DNA of 8,209 nt from JAYXXU01 sp037969155 (GCA_037969155.1 JBBKWW010000107.1:1-8209); one strand, 5' to 3'. Counted from the stretch's first letter, positions 1 through 7,714 are shown. Notes: a model not told the origin generated them from the letters alone. Program-made: numbers and translations.

Positions 1-179
1 GTGGAAGACACCACGGTGACTAAGCCGTGTGCAAATGCATCCACTTGGGTCAAATAATCGATCCGTGCGCTTTCGATATAGCGGTAATACATGACATTAT
101 TGACATGCCCAAAAACATCCATATCGCCCCATGCCACTTGCTGATGGTAGACCACAGGGCATTCTTTAATCGAACTCAT
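1..179 (-). CDS. Acyl-CoA thioesterase, hotdog fold (4HBT/YbgC-FadM type), N-terminal part only
   Basis: This gene is cut by the window edge; 59 codons from the start are present. The predicted N-terminus carries the block WGDMDVFGHVNN at residues 17-28, followed by MYYRYIESARIDYL. This is the characteristic first strand and active-site segment of 4-hydroxybenzoyl-CoA thioesterase-like hotdog proteins. The Asp in the GD pair (residue 19) aligns with the usual catalytic carboxylate, and the following GHVNN segment leads into the hot-dog helix. Proteins of this family hydrolyse acyl-CoA thioesters in the cytoplasm; the substrate cannot be told from this fragment. The ATG at 179-177 overlaps the hemY stop codon (ATGA), and there is only a weak ribosome binding site, so translation is probably coupled to hemY. 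The family call is secure; any role in heme metabolism would be speculation. Confidence 0.85.
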   Translation of the reverse strand, partial: MSSIKECPVVYHQQVAWGDMDVFGHVNNVMYYRYIESARIDYLTQVDAFAHGLVTVVSS

Positions 180-1378
180 AATACAGACTCAACCGTTGTA
201 AAATCATGTAAAACAGGTGCTAACCGCTGATACAGCATCGGCTGATCGGCAAGCTGACACAGTAGATGAAAACGATCAGCCAACTCACAGGTTGGCCAAT
301 CGAGCAGTAGTTGTTGGGCAACATCGGTCTGTTGATTGGTATGCAACCACCAGGCGTGTGCGAGTCGGACATTGGGCTGTGCAGGATAGCGTTGGTTCAG
401 TGAGTCAAACAACTGCTCAGCTTGCTGTTGCTCAGTCGCACTGCGAGCCGTACGGGTCGCCAACGTGAGCCATAACCACAGCACCTCTGCCGACAACTGC
501 TGCTGTAAATCTCCAATCGCTAATAACCACGCCCGCTCATCTGCTGCGCTCATCACCACCAATAACTGCAACCATGCCATCACCGAAGCAGTACGCTCGG
601 CGGCGGTCTGCCGATCATAATAGGCCAGTAACTGCGCGAACTGCTCTGGCGATGCACCAGCAGACTGTTGTCTCAGCGCGCGTAACCACGCCTGCTGTGC
701 CTCAAGCGGCAAAATCGGCAGCGGCGCAACCTGCAACACCTGCCAAGGCTGTTGCAGCGCATACTGCCCCCACAGCCTGAGCACTGCTTGCTCAAGTGCA
801 GGATGCCAGTGAGCGGGTACATGCGGCGGTAAGACGGGATAAACCAAAAATAACAATGGCAACGCTTGTTCAGGCTGTTGCTGCTGTAGTAACCATTCAG
901 CCTGAATCAGCTGCGCAAAGACTTGGTGCGACTCCGGCACATCGGATAGGTAGCGCTGTAAATTGCCTTGCGAATTAATCTGCGCGGCAAAATACAACTG
1001 CGCCAAACGCAACCAACCCGAAGGCTGTTGCGCTTGCTGTAAGCTCAAGCGATCTAAAGCTTGCTCAGGTGCTTGTAAAATCTGGTACACCATCGCATGC
1101 TGCAACTGGTTCAGCAGCTGTTGCTGTGCTTGCAGCTGGCTGTTTTTTCGGCGGCCAAACCCGCCTGACAGCGTTGAAAACAACAATAAAAACAATACAA
1201 TTAAGACAGCACTACACAGCAGTAACAGCAGAAAAAAACCAACGCCTGTTTGCAACTGCCAGCCTTGCCATAAGACCAACACATACCCTGAATCTCGGCT
1301 CAGGCTGCTGGCAAACAACGCACCGGCCAGCACCATCAGCAACATCAAAGCACTGAGCATCAGTAAGTTGACCTTCAT
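176..1378 (-). CDS. hemY: HemY-like inner-membrane TPR protein of the heme operon
   Basis: The 400-residue protein matches the gammaproteobacterial HemY family in length, layout and genomic position. Two hydrophobic segments lie at about residues 4-25 and 47-70. Between them is a short loop with DSGYVLVLWQGWQLQT, resembling the family's DxGYV...TS region. A long soluble alpha-helical part (about 80-390) follows, with TPR-like helical pairs such as EQALDRL, PEQALPLL and DVAQQLLLDW. This HemY is not the protoporphyrinogen oxidase that shares the name in Bacillus; it has no FAD motif. In E. coli the protein sits in the inner membrane and is linked to late heme synthesis, but its exact activity is not settled. 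The ATG overlaps the hemX stop (ATGA), and the stop overlaps the start of the thioesterase. Glutamine is unusually frequent (59 of 400 residues by hand count). Confidence 0.85.
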   Translation of the reverse strand: MKVNLLMLSALMLLMVLAGALFASSLSRDSGYVLVLWQGWQLQTGVGFFLLLLLCSAVLIVLFLLLFSTLSGGFGRRKNSQLQAQQQLLNQLQHAMVYQILQAPEQALDRLSLQQAQQPSGWLRLAQLYFAAQINSQGNLQRYLSDVPESHQVFAQLIQAEWLLQQQQPEQALPLLFLVYPVLPPHVPAHWHPALEQAVLRLWGQYALQQPWQVLQVAPLPILPLEAQQAWLRALRQQSAGASPEQFAQLLAYYDRQTAAERTASVMAWLQLLVVMSAADERAWLLAIGDLQQQLSAEVLWLWLTLATRTARSATEQQQAEQLFDSLNQRYPAQPNVRLAHAWWLHTNQQTDVAQQLLLDWPTCELADRFHLLCQLADQPMLYQRLAPVLHDFTTVESVL

Positions 1379-2262
1379 GATGACTCACGCTCAGGCAGCA
1401 AAGACAATGATTTGAGCGGTAACACTTGCGGCAGCGGCGACGCCAGCAGTTGCTCTAGCCATTGCAGGGTCTGCACGGCCTCCGCATCCGGCAAGCGGGA
1501 CAATTGCTGCGCGGCCTCTCTCAATAGGGCGCGTAATTGGTCTGGCTGTTGCTGCCGCACTGCATGGCGTGCCAGCCCCACAGTCAAAGCAACTTCGCGA
1601 CACAATAAGGCACGCTGCGTCAGCGTGACTTGTTGCTCAGACGGGACACGCTGAATGGATACGACCTGCGCCAAGCGCTCTCGCCAATCGGGTGCTGTGG
1701 CCACAGTAGCAGCCTCCACCGTATTTGGCACATATAGCACGGGGCCTTGACGAGCCATATGATCCAGTTGCTGCTGAATCCTGAGCAATGCACGATCCAT
1801 CGACTGACGGGCGGTTTGACGTAACTGTGCGGTTTGGCCTAACTGAATACGATCCGCTTGTACCGCCGCTTGTAAGCCGGTCACTAACGCCGGTGCTAAC
1901 GACTGCTGAGCTGGACTCTGTAATAGCGTCTGAATATTCAGCAATAAGGCATCAGCATCTTCCTGGCGACCATCCTGTAAGGCAGCTTGCGCCAAGAGCA
2001 AGCCTTGCCGAATATTTTGCCGCAATAATTCTGCTTGCTCGGGCACAGCGACACTGCGCTCAATCGACAGATTGACTGGCTGTGTTTGCATTCTGGCGAC
2101 AGCGACCAAACGGTCATTTAAATCACCCAACTGTTGGGTCAGGGTTTTTTGATCTTGCTGCACCTGCTTAATCATCAATTGCTGCTGCGTATACAACTGC
2201 CAGCCGAACCAACTGAGCAGCAGTAACATCAACAGAAAAATCGCACGCCAGAGCAGCATCAT
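1375..2262 (-). CDS. hemX: HemX-like membrane-anchored coiled-coil protein
   Basis: The 295-residue protein begins with one hydrophobic membrane anchor (about residues 4-23). A Gln-rich, probably coiled-coil stretch (about 24-60) and a helical domain follow. The domain contains features seen in the HemX family, such as DWRERLAQVVSIQRV (about 190-205) and a later CREVALTVGLARHAV helix. It is shorter than E. coli HemX (about 393 residues), mainly through a shorter N-terminal region and linker. HemX proteins of this type are often labelled uroporphyrinogen-III C-methyltransferase, but no SAM-binding methyltransferase motifs are visible here, so that label should not be used. A scaffold or regulatory role in heme synthesis is inferred from its place between hemD and hemY. 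Two ATGs in a row (2262 and 2259) both overlap the hemD stop; the first gives an ATGA overlap. Confidence 0.75.
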   Translation of the reverse strand: MMLLWRAIFLLMLLLLSWFGWQLYTQQQLMIKQVQQDQKTLTQQLGDLNDRLVAVARMQTQPVNLSIERSVAVPEQAELLRQNIRQGLLLAQAALQDGRQEDADALLLNIQTLLQSPAQQSLAPALVTGLQAAVQADRIQLGQTAQLRQTARQSMDRALLRIQQQLDHMARQGPVLYVPNTVEAATVATAPDWRERLAQVVSIQRVPSEQQVTLTQRALLCREVALTVGLARHAVRQQQPDQLRALLREAAQQLSRLPDAEAVQTLQWLEQLLASPLPQVLPLKSLSLLPERESS

Positions 2263-3005
2263 TGGATGGCGACCTCATGTAAGGCACGCTCAATCGTCAG
2301 CGGCTGTAAATCCACCAATGGCAGCACCTGCGCAGTGAGCGGTTGTAGCTGCTGGAATAGCCGCTGTCCTAATACCAATAAAAAAGCTTTGGTGGCCTCT
2401 GCCTGCGTCAATGCCTGCCACTGCCGCCACGCCTCGGCACTAGAAATCAGCACCACATCTGGCCAGCCCGCTTGCTGAACAACCTGAGACCAACTCTCGG
2501 CCAATCTCTGTGGTTTAACACGGCGATACAATGCAAGATTACTCAAACTAACCTGTTGTTGCTGTAACTGTAATTGAATCAACTCACGCCCCGCCTCACC
2601 ACGCCAAATCATCACTTGCTGCATCGCATTCAGCTGTTCAATCTCAGGCAAGGCCACCAGTCCTTCGCTGGTTTCCAGCATGGGCACGGTTGGATGTAGG
2701 CCAGCTTGACGTAACACCTGAGCAGTGGCTTGTCCCACTGCAATCCAGCGAATCGGCAGACCTTGCAAAGTGATCCCCAGCCGCGTTACATGCGCCAAAC
2801 CCAACTGTGCCGCAATCGGACTAATCACCACCACCACGGCGTGTTGTGCGATCTGCTGTAATGCATGCTGATCCGTGCGGTTTAGCGCACATGGCTCAAA
2901 CGCCAATAACGGTAACTCAGACACCTGATGGCCTGCTTGGCGCAGTTGTGTCGTCAAGCCTGAAGCCCGATCAGCGGGACGTGTATTCAACACATGCCAG
3001 CGCAT
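2259..3005 (-). CDS. hemD: Uroporphyrinogen-III synthase
   Basis: HemD cyclises hydroxymethylbilane, the product of HemC, with inversion of ring D to give uroporphyrinogen III in the cytoplasm. The sequence is poorly conserved in this family, but the 248 residues show its landmarks. There is an N-terminal LNTRPADRASGL (6-17) and a VVVISPIAAQLGL segment (58-70) at the first domain's Ser/Asn loop. WIAVGQATAQVL (87-98) follows, then IWRGEAGRELIQLQL (133-147) leading to LALYRRV (157-163), and DVVLISSAEAW (183-193). The length matches the family (about 245-260). The ATG lies two bases after the hemC TAA, so the two enzymes of successive steps are almost certainly co-translated. The stop overlaps the hemX start. 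Confidence 0.93.
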   Translation of the reverse strand: MRWHVLNTRPADRASGLTTQLRQAGHQVSELPLLAFEPCALNRTDQHALQQIAQHAVVVVISPIAAQLGLAHVTRLGITLQGLPIRWIAVGQATAQVLRQAGLHPTVPMLETSEGLVALPEIEQLNAMQQVMIWRGEAGRELIQLQLQQQQVSLSNLALYRRVKPQRLAESWSQVVQQAGWPDVVLISSAEAWRQWQALTQAEATKAFLLVLGQRLFQQLQPLTAQVLPLVDLQPLTIERALHEVAIQ

Positions 3006-3007
3006 GC

Positions 3008-3949
3008 TTAAGCCTGACCTAAACCATGTGAATCAAGCTGCGCCAATAACCGACCTGCACCCATCTCGAGTAACTGCTCGGCCAAAGCCCGACCCAACGC
3101 TTCCGCAGCATCTGCTGTGCCAGTACATTCTGCTTTGAGCAGCTCTGATCCATCGAGACTACCGACCCGACCACGCAGCCACAGCGCACCATCTTGTTGG
3201 AGAATCGCATAACCCGCAATCGGCACTTGGCAGCCACCCATCAAACGATGATTAAACGCGCGTTCCGCCCGTACACAGACATCCGTCTCAATATCCAGCA
3301 AACACTGAATGCGTGCCAAAGTCTCCGTATCACCCAGCCGACACTCCAAGCCTAACGCACCCTGCCCCACCGCAGGCAAACTCACCGAGGTATCCAAACG
3401 CTCAGCAATGCGTGCATCAAAACCCAGCCGCTTTAAACCCGCAGAAGCCAAAATAATCGCGTCATACTGACCCGCATCCAGCTTCGCCAAACGCGTACCG
3501 ACATTTCCTCTCAGATCAATAATCTGTAAATCTGGACGCACGGCCTGCATTTGACAGCGACGACGCAAACTCGACGTGCCCAACCGTGCACCCTGCGGCA
3601 AACTCGCTACATCAGCATAATGATTGGATACCAACGCATCCGTCGGATCCTCACGAGTACAAGTGACCGGCAAACATAAGCCTTCGGGCAGCTCCATCGG
3701 CATATCTTTCATCGAATGCACTGCCAAATCTGCCCGACCATCCAGTAAGGCATGTTCTAATTCTTTAACAAATAAACCTTTACCACCAATTTTAGCCAGT
3801 GGTGTATCTAAAATACGATCACCTTGGGTCACAAATGTCACCAATTCAATCTGCAAATCAGCATGCGCCGCCAACAAACGCGCCTTGATATGCTCCGCCT
3901 GCCACAGCGCGAGTGGACTTTGCCGCGTCGCAATTTTTAGCAATTTCAT
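3008..3949 (-). CDS. hemC: Porphobilinogen deaminase (hydroxymethylbilane synthase)
   Basis: HemC joins four porphobilinogen molecules into the linear tetrapyrrole hydroxymethylbilane, using a covalently held dipyrromethane cofactor. The 313-residue protein is full length and strongly conserved. It starts with KIATRQSPLALWQA (5-18), followed by KIGGKGLFVKELE (53-65), the ADLAVHSMKDMP block (73-84) with catalytic Asp82, and the GTSSLRRRCQ loop (124-133). LRGNVGTRLAKLD (146-158) follows, and MGGCQVPIAGYA (237-248) has Cys240 as the cofactor attachment residue. The start is supported by a good ribosome binding site, AAAGGAA, at 3961-3955, six bases before the ATG. It is the first gene of the hem operon, after the algR terminator. 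A weak promoter candidate on the minus strand is TTGTGA (4027-4022), a 17-base spacer and CATTCT (4004-3999); the match is poor. Confidence 0.98.
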   Translation of the reverse strand: MKLLKIATRQSPLALWQAEHIKARLLAAHADLQIELVTFVTQGDRILDTPLAKIGGKGLFVKELEHALLDGRADLAVHSMKDMPMELPEGLCLPVTCTREDPTDALVSNHYADVASLPQGARLGTSSLRRRCQMQAVRPDLQIIDLRGNVGTRLAKLDAGQYDAIILASAGLKRLGFDARIAERLDTSVSLPAVGQGALGLECRLGDTETLARIQCLLDIETDVCVRAERAFNHRLMGGCQVPIAGYAILQQDGALWLRGRVGSLDGSELLKAECTGTADAAEALGRALAEQLLEMGAGRLLAQLDSHGLGQA

Positions 3950-4068
3950 TTAAGTTCCTTTGGATCAATCATCGGCAAACACAGGCCAACCCAGCACTAG
4001 AATGCCAAATCCACCGCACAGTCACAAGCCAACAGGCCATCATCCATCCAGAAATCAGCCACAAAAAC

Positions 4069-4099
4069 ACAAAAACCGGAAACAAGCTCCGGTTTTTGT
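4069..4099 (-). terminator. Rho-independent terminator after algR
   Basis: A perfect 12-base stem (ACAAAAACCGGA at 4069-4080 paired with 4088-4099) encloses a 7-base loop. Read on the minus strand, the GC part of the stem is followed by a T-rich tail that continues into GTTTTTG. It sits 20 bases beyond the algR stop codon and upstream of hemC, so it probably separates the regulator transcript from the heme operon. The stem contains A/T runs on both sides, so it might also act weakly on the plus strand, but no plus-strand gene reads into it. Confidence 0.85.
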
Positions 4100-4118
4100 T
4101 AAAAATTACTGATTTGGC

Positions 4119-4856
4119 CTATAGCGTGTGCATCTTGTCACGTAATTGTGGCAAATGCCGCCGACTGACGGCTAAGCGCTCATCAATACCCCGAAAACGT
4201 ACCTGATATTGACCAGTTGACACCATCTCTAAGCCTTCTAGATAAGGCACCGCCAACAGCGCATTACGATGAATCCGAATAAAGCGATCACCGAACTCGG
4301 TCTCAAGCTCTTTTAAGGTTTCATCGATTAGCACCTGACCACCGCTATGTCGCACGGTCACATACTTCTGATCGGCCAGAAAATAATAAATATTTTCAAT
4401 CGGAATCAGCTCCATGCCACGATGCGTACGGGCAGCGATATGCTGGCGCATGGCCATTGCATTTGGATCATGCAGCACACGTAAATGATTCACTTGTGCG
4501 GTATTTAGCCGACTGGCACGATTCAAAGCAGACTGTAAATCATCTCGACTCACCGGCTTCAACAAATAGCCAATCGCCTGCGTACGAAAGGCATCAATCG
4601 CATGCTGATCAAATGCGGTCACAAAAATCACTGCGGGGGGACTTTCTAAACGCATCAACGCTTCAGCGCAACGCAGCCCATCCATTTCGGGCATCCGAAC
4701 ATCGAGGAACAACACATCAGGCTGAAAAATCCGAACCGCCTCTAGCGCCTCAACTCCGTTGGTGGCTTGAGCAACAACCGTGTGCCCCGCATCTTGCACC
4801 ATGCGGCTTAAACGCTCGCGGGCTAACGGTTCGTCATCGCAAACCAAAATCTTCAT
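4119..4856 (-). CDS. algR: LytTR-family response regulator, AlgR-like
   Basis: The 245-residue protein has a receiver domain (1 to about 120) and a C-terminal LytTR DNA-binding domain (about 140-240). Receiver residues are all present: acidic pocket D7-D8, phospho-acceptor D52 in LFLDVRMPEMDG, T80 in FVTAF, and K100 in LLKP. The LytTR part includes GMELIPIENIYYFLADQKYVTV and DRFIRIHRNALLAV, followed by VSRRHLPQLR near the end, all typical of AlgR. In Pseudomonas aeruginosa AlgR (248 residues) binds DNA and controls type IV pilus, alginate and other virulence genes; the same targets here would be an inference. A strong ribosome binding site, AAGGAGGA at 4868-4861, lies four bases before the ATG and fixes the start. 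The gene follows the kinase gene by 31 bases, so they are probably one operon ending at the terminator at 4099-4069. Confidence 0.95.
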   Translation of the reverse strand: MKILVCDDEPLARERLSRMVQDAGHTVVAQATNGVEALEAVRIFQPDVLFLDVRMPEMDGLRCAEALMRLESPPAVIFVTAFDQHAIDAFRTQAIGYLLKPVSRDDLQSALNRASRLNTAQVNHLRVLHDPNAMAMRQHIAARTHRGMELIPIENIYYFLADQKYVTVRHSGGQVLIDETLKELETEFGDRFIRIHRNALLAVPYLEGLEMVSTGQYQVRFRGIDERLAVSRRHLPQLRDKMHTL

Positions 4857-4887
4857 GCACTCCTCCTTGTCAGCATACCCAGATGCT

Positions 4888-5997
4888 TCATATGCTTGTT
4901 ATTGTGCTGTCTTGCGGATAGGACAGATACACGGTAAACAACCCATTGCTCTCATACACCATCAACCGCGCTGTGACGCCATAATACACCTTGAGCCGCT
5001 GTTCGATATTGTCTAACGCGATTCGATGACCCTTGGCTGATTTTGTACCAGCTTGATACGGATTTGTCACCACGATTGTGACTCGATTCGCTTTCTCTTC
5101 GATCAAAACACTCAAAACACTCGGCTCGCTGCGCGTTTCGACCCCATGATAAACTGCATTTTCCAGTAAAGGCTGTAAGGTCAACGCCGGAATCATCATA
5201 TCATATAATGTATCTTCATCCGGCAAACGCCACTCGATTTGCAGCCGCTCACCCAGACGTAGCTTTTCTAGAGCCAAATAACGCTGACAGGTTTCCAGCT
5301 CCTCACTCAAGCTAATTTCACCTGTGGCGTTTAAACTGGCACGAAACAATGCCGAAATATCCTCAATCGCTCGTTCAGCCCGCTCACTGTCCATGCCGAC
5401 CAATTGCGCTAATGTATTCATCGAATTGAATAAAAAATGCGGTCGAATCCGTGTTTGTAGCGCTTGTACCCGTGCCAGCAACTCTGCCCGATGCTGTATG
5501 ATTAACTGCTCTCTTAAATATAAATAATGCAAGACCAACCAGCCCAACATGCCCGCGAGTAACACATGCCGCGCCATATCTGATAACACGCGAGCAAGCT
5601 GCCACGGCTCCCAACCGCTCAGATGCAACAGTAGATTAGCAATCACACTAAATAGCACCACCACCACTTCAAACAATAAAAAACTAAACAATAAAGCCAG
5701 TTTGCGCGGCAGCCACATCAAAAAATCACGCAAAGCATCGGTCAACAAGGCACAGGTTAAGGCGACCCAATTGGCAAAAAAAACATAACGCAGTAATAAC
5801 GCCCACGAAAAATCCATCAGACTCGGCAACGACACCAAGCACATAAACAACGCCATCACGTTGACACTGAGCAACAGCGAGCGCAGATGACGCGGCTCCG
5901 AAAAACGCGGCAAAAAGAAGGTCAGCTCAGGACTCGCCTCGGACGTGTTAGGATTTGCTATACTCGATTTTATTTTGTCTGACCACGATGACCACAC
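4888..5997 (-). CDS. algZ: LytS/AlgZ-type membrane sensor histidine kinase
   Basis: This is the probable partner of the adjacent AlgR. From the GTG at 5997 it has 369 residues. Four hydrophobic membrane segments lie at about 40-60, 64-87, 99-126 and 142-160, with no obvious periplasmic sensing domain. A HisKA_7-type block, RIRPHFLFNSMNTLAQLV, follows with phospho-accepting His187. The ATPase part has an N box (LTLQPLLENAVYHGVE, Asn280), but the usual D and G boxes are degenerate: TNPYQAG and KGHRIALDNIEQRL stand in place of DxGxG and GxGxGL. This departure is typical of AlgZ/FimS proteins. The start is uncertain. The frame stays open to 6087, with alternative starts GTG 6039, ATG 6045 and 6087. 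GTG 5997 was preferred because GGGAG lies about nine bases upstream and the longer forms would run deeper into argH. In Pseudomonas the family (FimS) is needed for twitching motility. Confidence 0.9.
   Translation of the reverse strand: MWSSWSDKIKSSIANPNTSEASPELTFFLPRFSEPRHLRSLLLSVNVMALFMCLVSLPSLMDFSWALLLRYVFFANWVALTCALLTDALRDFLMWLPRKLALLFSFLLFEVVVVLFSVIANLLLHLSGWEPWQLARVLSDMARHVLLAGMLGWLVLHYLYLREQLIIQHRAELLARVQALQTRIRPHFLFNSMNTLAQLVGMDSERAERAIEDISALFRASLNATGEISLSEELETCQRYLALEKLRLGERLQIEWRLPDEDTLYDMMIPALTLQPLLENAVYHGVETRSEPSVLSVLIEEKANRVTIVVTNPYQAGTKSAKGHRIALDNIEQRLKVYYGVTARLMVYESNGLFTVYLSYPQDSTITSI
5956..5964 (+). promoter_or_regulatory. Extended -10 promoter element for argH
   Basis: TGCTATACT fits the extended -10 consensus TGnTATAAT with one mismatch. 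It lies 23 bases before the argH ATG at 5988, so transcription would begin near 5971 and leave a leader of roughly 17 bases. No convincing -35 hexamer is seen at the expected distance, which is common for extended -10 promoters. The element lies within the 5' coding part of the divergent kinase gene. Not shown experimentally. Confidence 0.55.
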
Positions 5998-7445
5998 AAT
6001 CCAACTCTCCCTCTGTACACCCGACGCATGATGATCCACTGGCATCAGGCATGTGGGGTGGCCGTTTTTCTGAAGCCACAGACGCATTTGTGGCGCAATT
6101 TACCGCTTCTGTTCAGTTCGATCAGCGACTGTACCAACAAGACATCAATGGCTCTATCGCCCATGCGACCATGTTGACTCAGGTCGGCGTACTCAGCATC
6201 GCTGAGCGTGATGCGATTATCCATGGTCTTGAGGACATTCGAAAGGAGATTCAAGCCGGCCGTTTCGAATGGCGGATTGATCTCGAAGATGTCCACATGA
6301 ACATCGAAGCACGCCTCACCGACAAAATCGGCATCACCGGTAAGAAACTACATACCGGCCGCAGCCGCAATGATCAAGTCGCCACCGATATTCGCCTGTA
6401 TTTACGCGATAGCATTGATCAGATCCTTGTGACACTGTTGCGGCTACAACAGGGGATCTTAGACCTTGCGGCACAGCATACCGCAACCATCATGCCTGGT
6501 TTTACCCATTTACAAGCGGCGCAACCAGTGACCTTTGGCCATCATCTAATGGCATGGTTCGAAATGCTGTTGCGCGATGGTGAGCGGTTGCTTGACTGTC
6601 GCAAACGGACCAATCGGCTACCGCTGGGCGCTGCCGCTTTAGCAGGGACGACCTATCCGATTGATCGCCACATGACAGCTGAGCTATTGGGTTTTGAAGC
6701 GGTCTGTGAAAACTCACTGGATGCGGTGTCTGATCGCGATTTTGCGATTGAGTTTTGTAGTGCTGCCGCGCTGATCATGATGCATCTGTCTCGCATGAGC
6801 GAGGAGCTGGTGTTGTGGACCTCGGCACAGTTTCAGTTTGTACAGATTCCTGATCGCTTCTGCACGGGCTCATCGATCATGCCACAAAAGAAAAATCCCG
6901 ACGTACCCGAGCTGGTGCGTGGTAAAAGTGGTCGCGTGTTTGGTGACTTAATGAGTCTGCTGACGCTGATGAAAGGTCAACCACTGGCCTATAACAAAGA
7001 CAACCAAGAAGACAAAGAACCGCTGTTTGATGCCATTGATACGCTACAGGGCAGCTTACTCGCCTTTGCCGATATGATTCCAGCGCTTAAACCCAATCTC
7101 GACGTCATGCGTGAAGCCGCGTTTCGTGGCTTTTCGACCGCGACTGATTTGGCAGACTATCTGGTTAAAAAAGGTCTGGCATTCCGTGATGCGCACGAAG
7201 TGGTCGGCAAAGCCGTCGCGCTGGGTGTACAGCTCGGCAAAGACTTATCTGAGCTGGAATTGGTACAACTGCAAGGTTTTTCTGCATTGATTACCGAGGA
7301 CGTGTTTGGCGTGCTGACCCTTGAAGGCTCAGTTGCCGCTCGCGATCATATTGGCGGCACTGCGCCCAACCAAGTACAAGCGGCGATTAAACGTGCGCAG
7401 ACTCGTCTGGTCGCACTTTCACTGGCCGAAGGAGCGCCTGTATGA
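5988..7445 (+). CDS. argH: Argininosuccinate lyase
   Basis: ArgH splits argininosuccinate into arginine and fumarate, the last step of arginine synthesis, as a cytoplasmic homotetramer of the fumarase/aspartase superfamily. The 485-residue protein has all the family blocks: GMWGGRF (21-27), HTGRSRNDQVATD (122-134), MPGFTHLQAAQP (169-180) with the Thr-His pair at 173-174, and the superfamily signature GSSIMPQKKNPD (294-305) with the catalytic-loop serine 295. KDNQEDKEPLFD and a C-terminal GGTAPNQV also match. The ATG at 5988 was chosen because MTTQSNSP resembles the short extension of Acinetobacter ArgH; a TTG at 5955 in frame lies upstream of the likely transcription start. No Shine-Dalgarno sequence is visible before 5988. 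The next ATG (6051) would begin directly at MWGGRF. The stop overlaps the yggX start. Confidence 0.97.
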   Translation: MTTQSNSPSVHPTHDDPLASGMWGGRFSEATDAFVAQFTASVQFDQRLYQQDINGSIAHATMLTQVGVLSIAERDAIIHGLEDIRKEIQAGRFEWRIDLEDVHMNIEARLTDKIGITGKKLHTGRSRNDQVATDIRLYLRDSIDQILVTLLRLQQGILDLAAQHTATIMPGFTHLQAAQPVTFGHHLMAWFEMLLRDGERLLDCRKRTNRLPLGAAALAGTTYPIDRHMTAELLGFEAVCENSLDAVSDRDFAIEFCSAAALIMMHLSRMSEELVLWTSAQFQFVQIPDRFCTGSSIMPQKKNPDVPELVRGKSGRVFGDLMSLLTLMKGQPLAYNKDNQEDKEPLFDAIDTLQGSLLAFADMIPALKPNLDVMREAAFRGFSTATDLADYLVKKGLAFRDAHEVVGKAVALGVQLGKDLSELELVQLQGFSALITEDVFGVLTLEGSVAARDHIGGTAPNQVQAAIKRAQTRLVALSLAEGAPV

Positions 7446-7714
7446 GTCGTATTGTTTTTTGTCGTAAATACCAAGCCGACATGGAAGGCTTAGAGTTTGC
7501 GCCATTTCCGACCGCAAAAGGCCAACAGATGTTTGAAACCGTCTCGAAACAAGCGTGGCAAGAGTGGCTCAGACATCAGACCTTGTTAATCAATGAAAAA
7601 CGTCTCAACGTGATGGATCCTGAATCGCGCAAGTTTCTGGATGAGCAACGGGAAAAGTTCCTCTCAGGTGAAGCGGTCGAACAAGCAGAAGGCTGGAAAC
7701 CACCGACTGACTAG
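7442..7714 (+). CDS. yggX: Probable Fe(2+)-trafficking / oxidative damage protection protein
   Basis: The 90-residue protein is full length for the YggX family. It opens with the conserved MSRIVFCRKYQADMEGLEF, with Cys7 in the CRKY motif. A PFPTAKGQQMFETVSKQAWQ-like middle follows, then a WLRHQTLLINEKRLN helix and the terminal DPESRKFLDEQREKFL segment. YggX is a small cytoplasmic protein linked to iron movement and to protecting iron-sulfur clusters from oxidants in enteric bacteria. In many genomes it is next to mutY instead, so the pairing with argH is a local arrangement. The ATG overlaps the argH stop (ATGA), and GAAGGAG at 7428-7434 gives it a good ribosome binding site of its own. The stop codon directly adjoins the repeat-like region at 7715. 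Confidence 0.96.
   Translation: MSRIVFCRKYQADMEGLEFAPFPTAKGQQMFETVSKQAWQEWLRHQTLLINEKRLNVMDPESRKFLDEQREKFLSGEAVEQAEGWKPPTD

Noticed and set aside
27..230. 67-codon plus-strand open frame at the left edge
   Set aside because: The opposite strand encodes the clear hotdog thioesterase motif WGDMDVFGHVNN over the same bases, which explains the open frame.
1090..1140. CAG/CTG-rich stretches as a microsatellite
   Set aside because: The triplets are irregular and in frame with Gln- and Leu-rich helices of HemY. No uniform tandem repeat is present.
963..1415. 150-codon plus-strand open frame opposite hemX/hemY
   Set aside because: It lies wholly antisense to well-supported hemY and the end of hemX. 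It is Cys/Ala/Ser-rich from reverse-frame reading of Gln and Leu codons and resembles no family.
4457..4921. 154-codon plus-strand open frame opposite algR
   Set aside because: It is antisense to the conserved receiver domain and the algZ-algR junction, has no ribosome binding site and no recognisable motif. It is a shadow frame.
5955..5987. In-frame TTG start giving an 11-residue longer ArgH
   Set aside because: The TTG overlaps the probable -10 element, lacks a ribosome binding site, and the added residues (LLYSILFCLTT) are hydrophobic and unlike ArgH N-termini. ATG 5988 is the better start.
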